Of a stretch of DNA of 64,000 bases, positions 55,501-64,000 are shown piece by piece; the first letter of the stretch is position 1, and the number at the start of each line of letters is the position of its first letter. This stretch comes from Dyadobacter sp. CY356 (lineage in GTDB: Bacteria > Bacteroidota > Bacteroidia > Cytophagales > Spirosomataceae), in contig NZ_JAJTSZ010000010.1 in NCBI RefSeq assembly GCF_021440195.1, positions 186,001 through 250,000 on the forward strand, written 5' to 3'. The notes under the pieces are model-generated. The model had not been told where the DNA came from, did not search any database, and saw nothing but the letters and a program-made list of their open reading frames with translations. The position numbers were made by a program, and so were the translations under genes.

Positions 55501-56001
55501 ATGAAAAAAAATTTACTCAGCGTAATTCTAAGTTTTGCCATCTTTTCCTGCAACCAGAATGAACCGGAAGGTTTAGTCAAAACGCCGGAAAAAATTACAT
55601 TCTCAGGAATTTTAGTAAGAGACGAGAGAGGTCTTCCGTTAAGTGAGGTTGATCCGGACGATTGGAATATCAAAGATACATGGGTGGAGCAAGAGATGAG
55701 TCTTTTTGGCACTAACCTTAAAACAGATTGTCCTGCAACTGATTATGAAATAATAGCTTACCCAAATCCTGCAAGAGATAAAGCTGCAATTCATGTTTAC
55801 AAACCCGATTCGGTTAGGTTGGCCATCAGAATTGTCGACAAAAATTTCAAGACACTTTTTGCAAAGGATTCTCTATATTCAAAAATTAATATGATCGATT
55901 TCTCCGCATTTGGGATAACAGATACCGTGCGGGTTTATTATAAATTCATAAATGGAGGCTGTGAATTCCGTGGTCACGGTGATGTGGTTATCCGGAAATA
56001 A
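55501..56001 (+). CDS. small lipoprotein with a secretion-tail-like domain
   Basis: A 166-residue protein with a lipoprotein signal ending AIFSCNQN. The second half contains AYPNPARDKAAIHVY followed by beta-strand-like segments, similar to the start of the T9SS C-terminal sorting domain, but ending in GHGDVVIRK rather than at an exposed sorting terminus. A lipoprotein signal plus such a domain is odd. It lies 26 bp after PolX. Function unknown. Confidence 0.65.
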   Translation: MKKNLLSVILSFAIFSCNQNEPEGLVKTPEKITFSGILVRDERGLPLSEVDPDDWNIKDTWVEQEMSLFGTNLKTDCPATDYEIIAYPNPARDKAAIHVYKPDSVRLAIRIVDKNFKTLFAKDSLYSKINMIDFSAFGITDTVRVYYKFINGGCEFRGHGDVVIRK

Positions 56002-56281
56002 CAGTGGGTTTTTGACAGTTAATCGACTCAGCATTTCTGTCATCGTAGTTGAAAGAAAGATTAAGATCTGATCGCTAAAAGCCGGAACAAGACCCAAGAC
56101 ATCGAGCTTCGATTTGCAAAATATTTCAGCTCAATGTCTTTGCGGCGGATCTTTAACGGGTTTGGAGAATAAAACACAGCAATAATCTTTGTGCAGGTTC
56201 CTCAGTTGATTTCATAGAAATCTAATATCCGGACCTGAAAGCTGCTTGCCTGTTCAACGCTCCAAAATTTGCGGAGAAGGG

Positions 56282-57730
56282 TTACTTGTTAATCCTTAAT
56301 GTTGGTGTATTTTTAATCATTCTCTTCTCGGGAACCACCAGGTTATCCCTAAGGTTTTCGCTGATAAAGGATTGCACACGAGTAGTTGCCGCCATTCTGG
56401 TTGTTGTTGGTGCAGGAATTCCAATTACGTCGAGCGCTTTTCTCAACAAAGTTTCGTTCTCGCTGCCAAAGGGTTGATATGGAACTGTTGTATCTTCAAC
56501 AAGATAATTGGGTGTCATCCCGTTTACTGTTCCGTAATCAGACTGATCGTTTGCATTTGCCGTTTGTCCGAGCATTACATACAATCCCCATTTCCAGCGG
56601 TTCTGGTCGTCACTGAACAATGAACCGAAAAGATTTTTTCCATAGGTATGCTCTCCGATCGTAACCACACTCATGTATGGTTTCAGACCATTAATCACAA
56701 GCTCGCTGGCAGAAGCCGTACCGTTAGAAGTAAGAACAAAAACGCGGCTCAGGTTTGATCCAATATTATTTGCCTCATTCAGGAAGTTGTAATTCAACGC
56801 ATTTGCACCGTATTTGCTTTGCCAATAGCTGATGTATTTGTCGTTCCATTGTTCCTTGTAAAAAATCTTGGAACTTGAAATACCTTTACCGATCAGAGAA
56901 GCCAGTGTTTCGGCAGAGCTTATATAGCCACCCGGATTAAACCGCAGATCAAGCACAAGTTCGTTAACGCCCTTGCTTTTGAAATCGGCGAAAACCTGGC
57001 GAAGTTCGTTGTCATAAATATTTGCATTAGCGGTTGTGCCCGGAACAAACTGTGTATAAACCAGATAACCAATCGTTTTGTTATAATCCGGTTTTGAAAT
57101 TACGGTAGAAAAGAGAACCGGATCTTCACTGATTGTCGCCTTGGTCACTGATATTGTTTTGGTGTCATCAGCAATGATTGTCGTTCCAACCACTTTGCCA
57201 AGGGTGAAAATTTCAGTATCACTGCTTGCAAAAAGTGAAACGTAATTGGTTGCAGTTAGCTGGGTTCCGTTAATTTTCATGATTATATCACCACGTTTTA
57301 AACCAGCGGTCTCGGCAGGACTTCCTTTTACAACATAACTTAAAAATGCGCCAAGATTTGTTTTGGTATCATCTGTGTATGACAAAGTGTAACTGATCCC
57401 GAAAATTTTTCCAACACCGTTAAATTCATCGGTCAATGCGTCAATGTCATCTGTAATTGTTGAAAAACGATCGACCGTGGTACGGTTATAAATAAGCTTT
57501 TCGAAAAAATCCGTTGGGTTGATTGTCTCATCAAGACTGCTTTCCGCAGGCATATTTTTATACCAAAAATAGGCATCATTCATTATGCCGTAAACCCAGC
57601 TATTGACGGCGCTGTAACTTGTTGTGTCAGTAGTGGTTGTGGTAGGTGTTACATCCTTATCTTTGCAGCTTGCCAGAAATACGGCAATCGCGATAAACCC
57701 AATTTGGCTGATCTTTTTAAAATTTAGCAT
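56282..57730 (-). CDS. S41-family (C-terminal processing) peptidase lipoprotein
   Basis: A 482-residue protein with a lipobox (FLASCKDKD), a threonine-rich linker, a PDZ-like segment (SPAETAGLKRGDIIMKING) and the S41 core with DLRFNPGG and the nucleophile region TSNGTASASELVING. The catalytic lysine probably lies in GEHTYGKNLFG. It is expected to face the periplasm or surface and degrade peptides. Spacing isolates it from its neighbours. Confidence 0.9.
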   Translation of the reverse strand: MLNFKKISQIGFIAIAVFLASCKDKDVTPTTTTTDTTSYSAVNSWVYGIMNDAYFWYKNMPAESSLDETINPTDFFEKLIYNRTTVDRFSTITDDIDALTDEFNGVGKIFGISYTLSYTDDTKTNLGAFLSYVVKGSPAETAGLKRGDIIMKINGTQLTATNYVSLFASSDTEIFTLGKVVGTTIIADDTKTISVTKATISEDPVLFSTVISKPDYNKTIGYLVYTQFVPGTTANANIYDNELRQVFADFKSKGVNELVLDLRFNPGGYISSAETLASLIGKGISSSKIFYKEQWNDKYISYWQSKYGANALNYNFLNEANNIGSNLSRVFVLTSNGTASASELVINGLKPYMSVVTIGEHTYGKNLFGSLFSDDQNRWKWGLYVMLGQTANANDQSDYGTVNGMTPNYLVEDTTVPYQPFGSENETLLRKALDVIGIPAPTTTRMAATTRVQSFISENLRDNLVVPEKRMIKNTPTLRINK

Positions 57731-58030
57731 GTTTAGTCAGATTAAAATTGAGTAAATTCTTCGTACATAAATTGTGAGGTTAATTTTGGTATACAGATGT
57801 GCACAATTGATATTACGTAGGAAAGAAAATAAGTGTGGCGCGGGGATAAAACTTATTTTCGTTCCTGAAATATTCTTAAAAAGCAATCTGTTTCAATGAG
57901 CCGCACTGAAACCTGCTTTTGGAAAGAAAGGGTAAAGTAGATTAGAAGAAACACAAAAGTACTGACCAACAAAAAAGGCCGGCATTAGGAATATCCCTAA
58001 CAACGGCCTTTTTTACTGGTAATTGTAATT
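57731..58030. other. 300-bp intergenic region with iol terminator
   Basis: Contains the hairpin at 57971-58014 that ends the iol operon. No gene or other structure was seen; the S41 peptidase promoter should be at its left end. Confidence 0.5.
57971..58014 (-). terminator. intrinsic terminator of the iol operon
   Basis: AAAAAAGGCCG and CGGCCTTTTTT pair, with TTAGG/CCTAA extending the stem beyond an internal loop. On the minus strand it ends in a six-base U-run, 17 bp after iolE. Confidence 0.85.
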
Positions 58031-58933
58031 TTAAATTGCAGTCAGTTTTTTGAAGAATTTACGTGCAATAATCGCATACTCCAACGGATTTGCAACCGCA
58101 GGATCCTGCTCAGCTTCCAAAACAATCCAGCCCTGATAATCGCTTTCTTTTATTACATCAAACAAAGCTGGGAAATCTATGCAACCTTCGGCATCACCCG
58201 GAACTGTGAAGACGCCCTGTTTCACTGCCGTCAAAAAACTTAGTTTTTCATCATGAACACGCTGCAAAACATTTGGCCTGATATCTTTTAAATGGATATG
58301 AGCTGTTCTTCCGATGTATTTTTTCAAAGCTTCGACCGGATCTTCGCCTGCAAAATAAAAGTGACCGCAGTCATAGTTCAGAAATACATTTTCTGGATCA
58401 GTTTCCGCCATTAAACGATCAGTCTCGGCGATCGTTTGAATACAAGTTCCCATATGGTGGTGAAATGCAAGTTTCATTCCTCTCGAACGGGCAATTTTGC
58501 CCAGTTCATTTAAACCATTAGTGAAAGATTTCCATTCCTCATCGGTATTCAGCATCCCTTTTCCTTCAAAAACAGGTACTGTCATTTCTCCCTGACAGCT
58601 GTTTCCAACTTCTCCGCCACCAATGACTTTCGCTCCCATGGTTTCCAGAAAATCCAGCAGTGCTGTGAAGTTTTTGATATTTTCTTCCAAAGATTTTGTG
58701 GTCAGTTCATAACTGTTCCATTGATTGCAGATTTGCAATCCGCGTAGATCGAGTGCTTTTTTTAATAATTCTGTATCCCGTGGGAATTTATTACCAACTT
58801 CGCAGCCGGTAAATCCTGCCAGAGCCATCTCGCTGATACACTGTTCAAATGTATTTTCGCCGCCAAGTTCAGGCATATCGTCGTTTGTCCAGTTGATAGG
58901 AGCAACACCTAATTTTATATTTTCAAAATTCAT
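58031..58933 (-). CDS. iolE: myo-inosose-2 dehydratase
   Basis: A 300-residue TIM-barrel (AP-endonuclease-2 superfamily) that dehydrates 2-keto-myo-inositol. Metal-binding features are AFHHHMGT, NYDCGHFYFAGE and HIHLKDIR, ending with VLEAEQDPAVANPL. The ATG at 58933 gives MNFENIKLGVAPINWTNDDM, the usual IolE start; an upstream TTG adds nine residues. It is the last gene of the operon, 23 bp downstream of iolD. Confidence 0.95.
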   Translation of the reverse strand: MNFENIKLGVAPINWTNDDMPELGGENTFEQCISEMALAGFTGCEVGNKFPRDTELLKKALDLRGLQICNQWNSYELTTKSLEENIKNFTALLDFLETMGAKVIGGGEVGNSCQGEMTVPVFEGKGMLNTDEEWKSFTNGLNELGKIARSRGMKLAFHHHMGTCIQTIAETDRLMAETDPENVFLNYDCGHFYFAGEDPVEALKKYIGRTAHIHLKDIRPNVLQRVHDEKLSFLTAVKQGVFTVPGDAEGCIDFPALFDVIKESDYQGWIVLEAEQDPAVANPLEYAIIARKFFKKLTAI

Positions 58934-58956
58934 TTTAGTCAAATTATTGAAGTTGA

Positions 58957-60822
58957 TCAAAGAAAAATCCGCTGCGTTTTTTTATTCTCAACATAAGTAT
59001 CGTAAGCCTTCTGAACAGACGCCGATTCAGAAACCTCGGCAATCGGAACTTCCCACCAGGCATTGTAGCCCTTGACGGTGCGGTACAATGAAGTCTCAAT
59101 ATAAATCACCGTCGTTCTGGTATTGATTTTGGATTGTTCCAAAGCCTCTTCAAGCGAAGTTCTGTCGGTTGCTTTAATCACGATAGCACCCAGACTTTCC
59201 GCATTTTTCGCCAGATCAACAGGAAGAAAATCACCTGATAATAATCCCGAATTTTCATCACGATAATTATACATCGTACCAAAACGCTCGCTTCCGATAC
59301 TTTCTGAAAGTCCGCCGATGCTGGCGTAACCGTTATTATTCAAAAGTAAAATCGTGAATTTCACACCTTCCTGAATGGAGGTCACGATTTCATGATTATT
59401 CATCAAATAACCACCATCTCCACAAATCACATAAACCTCACGCGTCGGGTCCGCCATTTTTGCGCCCAAACCGGCTGCGATTTCATAACCCATACAGGAG
59501 AAACCGTATTCCAGATGGAAGTTTTTAGGATCAGTTGCTCGCCATAATTTATGCAGATCTCCCGGCGCACTTCCTGACGCGTTGATCATCACATCGCGAC
59601 GACCCATAAAGTTGTTTAACGTACCAATGACAATTGCCTGATCGATAGGAGGGACGGAGCTGTTTCCTTCCATATAAATCTGGGTAACTTCTTCGTCCCA
59701 GGCTTGGTTATAATCAGAGATTTTATTGCGGTAATCGGCATCCACTTCGAAGTCTCCAAGCAAATCTGAAAGTTCTTCCAGAATCACTTTTGCATCACCG
59801 ATAACCGGTAAGGCAGCGTGTTTGAATGCGTCAAACTCGCTGATGTTGATATTGATAAATTTAACGTCCGGGTTTTTAAATATTGATTTTGACGCTGTTG
59901 TGAAATCACTGTACCGTGTCCCGATACCGATCACGACATCCGCTTCGTTGGAAATTTCAATGGCGTATTTTGTTCCGGTTGCACCAAGTCCTCCGATACT
60001 GTAAGGCTCATCAAATTTAACTGCACCTTTTCCGGCAAATGTTTCACCAACAGGAATACCAGTTTTGGTAGCAAAATCATGAAGGATTCCATCTGCGCCA
60101 CTATAAATTGCGCCACCTCCGGCAACGATTACCGGTTTTTTAGAAGCACGGATCCATTCTGCTGCTTTTTGCAAAGTGGGCAGATCCGGTCTCGGACGAC
60201 CGACATGCCAGACTCTTTTCTTAAACAAATCTTCCGGGAAATCATACGCGTGGGTCTGCACATCCTGCGGCATGGAAAGCGTTACGGCACCCATTTCAGC
60301 CTGTGAAGTCAGGACGCGCATAACTTCCGGCAGAGAATAAATCAGTTGCTCCGGACGGTTGATTCTGTCCCAATATTTGGATACCGGTTTGAAACAATCA
60401 TTCACAGAAATATCCTGAGTGGATGCACTTTCCAATTGCTGCAAAACCGGATTTGGCTCGCGGGTTGAAAAAATATCACCCGGTAATAACAAAACAGGCA
60501 AACGGTTAATCGTTGCCAAAGCGGCACCGGTGATCATATTTGTAGCTCCGGGACCGATTGAAGTGGTACAAACAAAAGCACCAAGGCGGTTTTTGATCTT
60601 AGCATAAGCCACGGCGGTATGCACCATGGATTGTTCATTACGGCATTGATAATAACGAAAGTCAGGATTTTGTTGTAAAGCCTGTCCTAATCCTGCCACG
60701 TTTCCATGACCGAATATTCCGAAACATCCGCCGAAATAAGGTTCCTCAATACCATCGCGCTCGATGTATTGATTTTTTAGAAATGTTATAGTAGCCTGGG
60801 CTACGGTTAATCTTCTGGTCAT
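58957..60822 (-). CDS. iolD: 3D-(3,5/4)-trihydroxycyclohexane-1,2-dione acylhydrolase
   Basis: A 621-residue thiamine-diphosphate-dependent enzyme that opens the ring of trihydroxycyclohexane-1,2-dione in inositol catabolism. The N-terminal region has the conserved catalytic glutamate area (QCRNEQSMVHTA), GPGATNMITGAA and a central domain with GTRYSDF. The ThDP motif reads VICGDGGYLMNNHE...NNNGYASIG. Length is normal. It follows the aldolase after a gap holding a large hairpin and precedes iolE by 23 bp. Confidence 0.96.
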   Translation of the reverse strand: MTRRLTVAQATITFLKNQYIERDGIEEPYFGGCFGIFGHGNVAGLGQALQQNPDFRYYQCRNEQSMVHTAVAYAKIKNRLGAFVCTTSIGPGATNMITGAALATINRLPVLLLPGDIFSTREPNPVLQQLESASTQDISVNDCFKPVSKYWDRINRPEQLIYSLPEVMRVLTSQAEMGAVTLSMPQDVQTHAYDFPEDLFKKRVWHVGRPRPDLPTLQKAAEWIRASKKPVIVAGGGAIYSGADGILHDFATKTGIPVGETFAGKGAVKFDEPYSIGGLGATGTKYAIEISNEADVVIGIGTRYSDFTTASKSIFKNPDVKFININISEFDAFKHAALPVIGDAKVILEELSDLLGDFEVDADYRNKISDYNQAWDEEVTQIYMEGNSSVPPIDQAIVIGTLNNFMGRRDVMINASGSAPGDLHKLWRATDPKNFHLEYGFSCMGYEIAAGLGAKMADPTREVYVICGDGGYLMNNHEIVTSIQEGVKFTILLLNNNGYASIGGLSESIGSERFGTMYNYRDENSGLLSGDFLPVDLAKNAESLGAIVIKATDRTSLEEALEQSKINTRTTVIYIETSLYRTVKGYNAWWEVPIAEVSESASVQKAYDTYVENKKTQRIFL

Positions 60823-60943
60823 GGTTTAAGGGAATATTTTTAATGATTTTAACGAAGTGTTGGGTTATGGGGAAATATTTTTGGTTGAAAACCGGAAATA
60901 TTACGGTAGGCTGCACCTTTTGATGATTGAGACGGAGACGCTT

Positions 60944-61010
60944 TTCTACAAGTATTGTGGTGCTGTGCACCGTTAGTAATTAGGTGCACAGCACCACAAT
61001 ATTTGTAGAA
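60944..61010. repeat. 28-bp near-perfect inverted repeat inside the iol operon
   Basis: Arms at 60944-60971 and 60983-61010 match in 27 of 28 positions with an 11-nt loop. Each arm contains the module GGTGCnnnGCACC (60959-60971, 60983-60995), and a third copy lies at 61036-61048. It is in the 272-bp gap between the aldolase and iolD genes. Confidence 0.85.
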
Positions 61011-61035
61011 TGCAGATCTTTCGTTCGATCTATGA

Positions 61036-61048
61036 GGTGCAGCGCACC
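61036..61048. repeat. third copy of the GGTGCnnnGCACC module
   Basis: GGTGCAGCGCACC, a 5-bp stem with a three-base loop, 47 bp past the aldolase stop on the minus strand. Confidence 0.7.
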
Positions 61049-61094
61049 GTAATAAATTCTATCAATAATGCTCTATGTCAATCTTTAAATCAAA

Positions 61095-62036
61095 CTAATA
61101 TAAAAACTCATCCGCCTTTCCAGCACACCCGAACAACTCAAATTTCTGTAACATAAAACGCTTATACTCTTCCATGAAAATCTTCCCGGGTGTTGTTGGT
61201 GCAAACTCATCGGGGTGATCACGGAAAAATTCACGGTTCACCATTGTCCATAATAAACGGGTATCGGTGGCAATATTAATTTTACAAATTCCCAATGGAA
61301 TTGCCTTCAAAATCTCATCTTCCTGGACACCTTTTGCGTCTGTTTTAAGATTTCCTCCTGCCGCATTAATCCGCGCAATAACCTCTGAACTCACATTGGA
61401 ACCACCGTGTAAAACCAGTGGAAAACCTGGCAAACGTTTCTGAATTTCTTCCAGAATGTGAAACTGCAAACCTTGTCCGCCGGAAAATTTATAGGCGCCA
61501 TGACTGGTTCCAACGGCAATCGCCAGACTGTCGCAACCGGTCGCATTGACAAAATCCACCACCTGCTGCGGATTGGTATACGACGAATGTTCAGCATCTA
61601 TCGTCAAATCATCTTCTACACCAGCCAAAACGCCCAGTTCAGCTTCAACACTAATTCCGTTGGCGTGTGCTCTTTCAACAACATCCCGTGTTCTGGCTAC
61701 ATTTTTATCAAAATCGTCATGTGAAGCGTCGATCATTACCGAACTGTATCCACCACTTCCGATGGCATCCCAGATATGTTCTTCAACCCCATGATCAACG
61801 TGAACCGCAAAAACGGTTTGCGGATATAATCTGGCGGCGGATTGGATCATGGAAAGAAGCATATCCGCTTTGGCATAATCTCTTGCAAAGGGAGTCGTCT
61901 GCACGATGAACGGCGCATCTGCTTCCTGTGCTGCGGCAAATAATCCATGTATTTCCTCCATGAAAAATACGTTGACCGCAGGAATTGCGTAGCGGCCGTA
62001 GCATTGATCAAAAAGTTGTTTGGTCGTCAACAGCAT
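61095..62036 (-). CDS. iolJ: class II aldolase, IolJ-type (fructose-bisphosphate aldolase family)
   Basis: A 313-residue TIM-barrel metal-dependent aldolase. FAVHVDHGVEEH carries the catalytic Asp and zinc-binding His, and LVLHGGSNVSSEV the second phosphate/zinc region; KINIATDTR closes the barrel. In the iol context it probably cleaves 6-phospho-5-dehydro-2-deoxy-gluconate to DHAP and malonic semialdehyde, the IolJ reaction, but an ordinary ketose-bisphosphate aldolase is possible. ATG at 62036 is used; an upstream TTG adds three residues. Confidence 0.82.
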   Translation of the reverse strand: MLLTTKQLFDQCYGRYAIPAVNVFFMEEIHGLFAAAQEADAPFIVQTTPFARDYAKADMLLSMIQSAARLYPQTVFAVHVDHGVEEHIWDAIGSGGYSSVMIDASHDDFDKNVARTRDVVERAHANGISVEAELGVLAGVEDDLTIDAEHSSYTNPQQVVDFVNATGCDSLAIAVGTSHGAYKFSGGQGLQFHILEEIQKRLPGFPLVLHGGSNVSSEVIARINAAGGNLKTDAKGVQEDEILKAIPLGICKINIATDTRLLWTMVNREFFRDHPDEFAPTTPGKIFMEEYKRFMLQKFELFGCAGKADEFLY

Positions 62037-62080
62037 AATAATCAATTAATCAATTGCACAGATTTATCTGGTTCTATATC

Positions 62081-63691
62081 TTACCAGAAAACAGTATACA
62101 AAGCACCAAGAATACCAAAAATCAGGATCGAAGTGATCATAAAGCCGGTGCTCACTTTGAACATCGAGCGGTCAATTTCAAGTCCTTTTGGATTGTTCTT
62201 GCTTTTTGGATCAAGCAGCGTAACCACGACAATAACTGCCACGAGAATTAAAAATATTATCCCCATACGGTTCAAAAAAGGAATTTCTTCATACCAGAAT
62301 TTGAAAGCAGTCGAAAGTGGTATGGTTAAAAGTGCTGCAACCAAAGCCGCATTTCCAGTTGTTCTTTTCCAGAAAAAACCAAGGAAAAAAATCGCAAAAA
62401 CACCGGGTGTGATAAAACTTGAATATTCCTGAATGAATTGATAGGCTTGTTCTAAAACACGGAGCTGGGGCGCAATCAATGCGGCAATACCCATAGAAGT
62501 CCAGATGGCATAACGACCCACGCGGATCAGGTGTTTTTCCGATGCGTCTGGTTTGATATATTCTCTGTAAATATCGAGCGTAAAAATCGTAGAAATACTA
62601 TTCGCTTTTCCAGCCAGAGAAGCGACGATTGCAGCCGTTAATGCTGCAAAAGCCATTCCTTTCAAACCCGATGGAAGAAGGTCAAGCAACACAGGATACG
62701 CATGATCCGGTTTTACGACACCGTTTACATCCAACATTTCGGTCTGAAACATGCCGTTTTGGAAAAGTACATAAGCTGCAATTCCAGGAATTACAACAAT
62801 AATTGGAATGATCAGTTTCAGACCCGCAGCAAATAAAAGTCCCTTTCGCGCTGTTGGGAGACTTGCACCCAAAGTTCGCTGGATGATGTATTGATTACAC
62901 CCAAAATAATTCAGGTTATTGATCCACATCGCCCCGATGATCACTGACAAACCTGGCAGATCTTTGTAATAAGGGTTATCTTTTTTCAGGATCATATGAA
63001 AATGCGGTTCAGCCTGTGCTTTCAGCGTACCAAATGCACTGAAAACATTAGGGTTTCCAAACTGTTTCGCCACAAGATCCATAGCAAGGTAAGTAGTTAC
63101 CAATCCTCCTGCAATGAGCACAACTACCTGAACTACATCCGTATAACCAATCACTTTCATTCCTCCGACAGTAATGATGATAGCAAAAACCGCCAGTGCT
63201 GCGATTGCCCAGGTAAAGTCAATACCTGCTGTAACTTCCAGTGCAAGTGCGCCGAGATACAGGATTGAAGTCAGATTGACAAACACATACAAAAGAAGCC
63301 AAAACACCGCCATGGTGGTTGCCACTACCGGATTATACCGCTGCCGTAAAAATTGCGGCATGGTATAGATCTTATTTTTCAAATAAATAGGCACAAAAAA
63401 TACCGCGACAACAACAAGTGTTGCTGCTGCCATCCATTCGTAAGATGCTATGGCCAAACCAATTGCAAATCCGGAACCAGACATGCCGATAAAATGCTCG
63501 GCTGAAATATTAGACGCGATCAGAGATGCTCCAATTGCCCAGAACGTCAGCGAACCTTCGGCCAAAAAGTAATCGGTAGAACTGGTTTCCTTGCTTAATT
63601 TCTTTTTGTAGATCCAGAAGCCGTAAGAGGAAACAGCAATGAAATAAATGAAAAATACGACGTAATCAAGTAGTTGCAGGCCTTGTTTCAT
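62081..63691 (-). CDS. sodium:solute symporter (SSS family), probable inositol transporter
   Basis: A 536-residue inner-membrane protein with 13 or 14 helices. Typical SSS features are LAEGSLTFWAIGASLIASNI, SGSGFAIGLA, and AALTAAIVASLAGKANSIST. It begins with an outward helix and ends with a short C-terminal helix. It sits 44 bp upstream of the aldolase gene and 25 bp downstream of the partial dehydrogenase. Substrate inositol is inferred from the cluster; sugars are alternatives. Confidence 0.9.
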   Translation of the reverse strand: MKQGLQLLDYVVFFIYFIAVSSYGFWIYKKKLSKETSSTDYFLAEGSLTFWAIGASLIASNISAEHFIGMSGSGFAIGLAIASYEWMAAATLVVVAVFFVPIYLKNKIYTMPQFLRQRYNPVVATTMAVFWLLLYVFVNLTSILYLGALALEVTAGIDFTWAIAALAVFAIIITVGGMKVIGYTDVVQVVVLIAGGLVTTYLAMDLVAKQFGNPNVFSAFGTLKAQAEPHFHMILKKDNPYYKDLPGLSVIIGAMWINNLNYFGCNQYIIQRTLGASLPTARKGLLFAAGLKLIIPIIVVIPGIAAYVLFQNGMFQTEMLDVNGVVKPDHAYPVLLDLLPSGLKGMAFAALTAAIVASLAGKANSISTIFTLDIYREYIKPDASEKHLIRVGRYAIWTSMGIAALIAPQLRVLEQAYQFIQEYSSFITPGVFAIFFLGFFWKRTTGNAALVAALLTIPLSTAFKFWYEEIPFLNRMGIIFLILVAVIVVVTLLDPKSKNNPKGLEIDRSMFKVSTGFMITSILIFGILGALYTVFW

Positions 63692-63716
63692 GAGGTTGGT
63701 TTAGGGTATATTCTTC

Positions 63717-64000
63717 TTATACCAATGTGTGACTGATAACTTCTTCCAACTTCACTGGTCTTCCTTCTTGCAAGGATTTCATCGCTGCGATACCAATCGC
63801 CGTGGCCATTAACCCATCATGCGCATCAACCGGGGAAGGCGTGTCATTGAGCACACAATTAACAAATGATTTCAGACAAACCCGGTATGCCGTTTCATAT
63901 CTTTCAAGGAAAAAGTGTAGCGGGAGTGAGATATGGCCGCCGCTACTGTCGAAATGTACCAGATTATCAGCGGTATTATTCTCCGCTTTGGCCATTCCTT
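63717..64000 (-). CDS. C-terminal part of a Gfo/Idh/MocA-type dehydrogenase (partial, 5' end outside window)
   Basis: The minus-strand frame is open to the window edge. The visible ~94 residues end with VDAHDGLMATAIGIAAMKSLQEGRPVKL, the usual C-terminal helix of Gfo/Idh/MocA oxidoreductases (the DGL...A..A..S...GRPV pattern). In an iol operon the likely enzyme is an inositol 2-dehydrogenase (IolG type), but the NAD-binding and catalytic parts cannot be seen. The 25-bp gap to the symporter suggests one transcript. Confidence 0.78.
   Translation of the reverse strand, partial: GMAKAENNTADNLVHFDSSGGHISLPLHFFLERYETAYRVCLKSFVNCVLNDTPSPVDAHDGLMATAIGIAAMKSLQEGRPVKLEEVISHTLV

Noticed and set aside
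60944..61048. CRISPR-like array
   Set aside because: Only three short palindromic modules with irregular spacing and no spacers or cas genes.

Overview
The window looks like a chromosomal segment of a Bacteroidota bacterium, most likely Cytophagales and close to Dyadobacter/Spirosoma. The grounds are gene content: a Bacteroidetes-style kdp operon with a porin and a split KdpD, a run of six ~800-residue FtsX/MacB-type permeases, a DUF983 protein, a RAYT transposase with REP-like palindromes, a PolX with a decayed polymerase site, and S41 and surface lipoproteins. The genus is inferred by eye, not computed. No rRNA, tRNA, CRISPR array, phage or plasmid genes were recognised.

Layout. (1) 1-9.8 kb: high-affinity K+ uptake, kdpF-kdpA-kdpB, then two toxin-antitoxin pairs on the opposite strand, then kdpC, a beta-barrel porin, a KdpD sensor protein without kinase, and a separate histidine kinase. 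(2) 9.9-12.2 kb: an AAA/DUF4143 ATPase behind a perfect 24-bp hairpin, then a RAYT transposase framed by 51-bp inverted repeats. (3) 12.3-27.4 kb: six tandem FtsX-family permeases without an ATPase; three have a GC-rich palindrome plus 23-27-nt tandem units starting at the stop codon. (4) 27.6-30.2 kb: a GNAT enzyme and a type II NADH dehydrogenase. (5) 30.4-39.2 kb: a co-directional cluster of a GAF protein, an HD phosphohydrolase fused to a Pycsar-type transmembrane effector domain, an SdiA-regulated-type lipoprotein, a giant lipoprotein with phosphatase, possibly kinase-like and barrel parts, and a small membrane protein. (6) 39.3-45.9 kb: a hydrolase/beta-lactamase fusion, a TetR-SDR pair with repeated operators, DUF983, AraC, OsmC and YceI. 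(7) 46-48.5 kb: cytochrome bd oxidase cydAB. (8) 48.7-57.7 kb: beta-helix protein, 3-hydroxyacyl-CoA dehydrogenase, CsbD, AGE epimerase, PolX/PHP, a small lipoprotein and an S41 protease. (9) 58-64 kb: an inositol catabolism operon on the minus strand (dehydrogenase-like fragment, sodium symporter, class II aldolase, iolD, iolE).

How the parts work together. The kdp genes form a K+-starvation module whose sensing and kinase functions are on two proteins overlapping by one base. The permease run is probably an envelope export or resistance cluster dependent on ATPases encoded elsewhere. The GAF/HD-Pyc pair is the best candidate for an incompletely described signalling or defence system: a ligand sensor next to a protein that joins a nucleotide phosphohydrolase to a membrane effector domain of the kind used in cyclic-nucleotide anti-phage systems. 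The iol genes make a coherent import and degradation pathway; iolB and iolC are not in the window.
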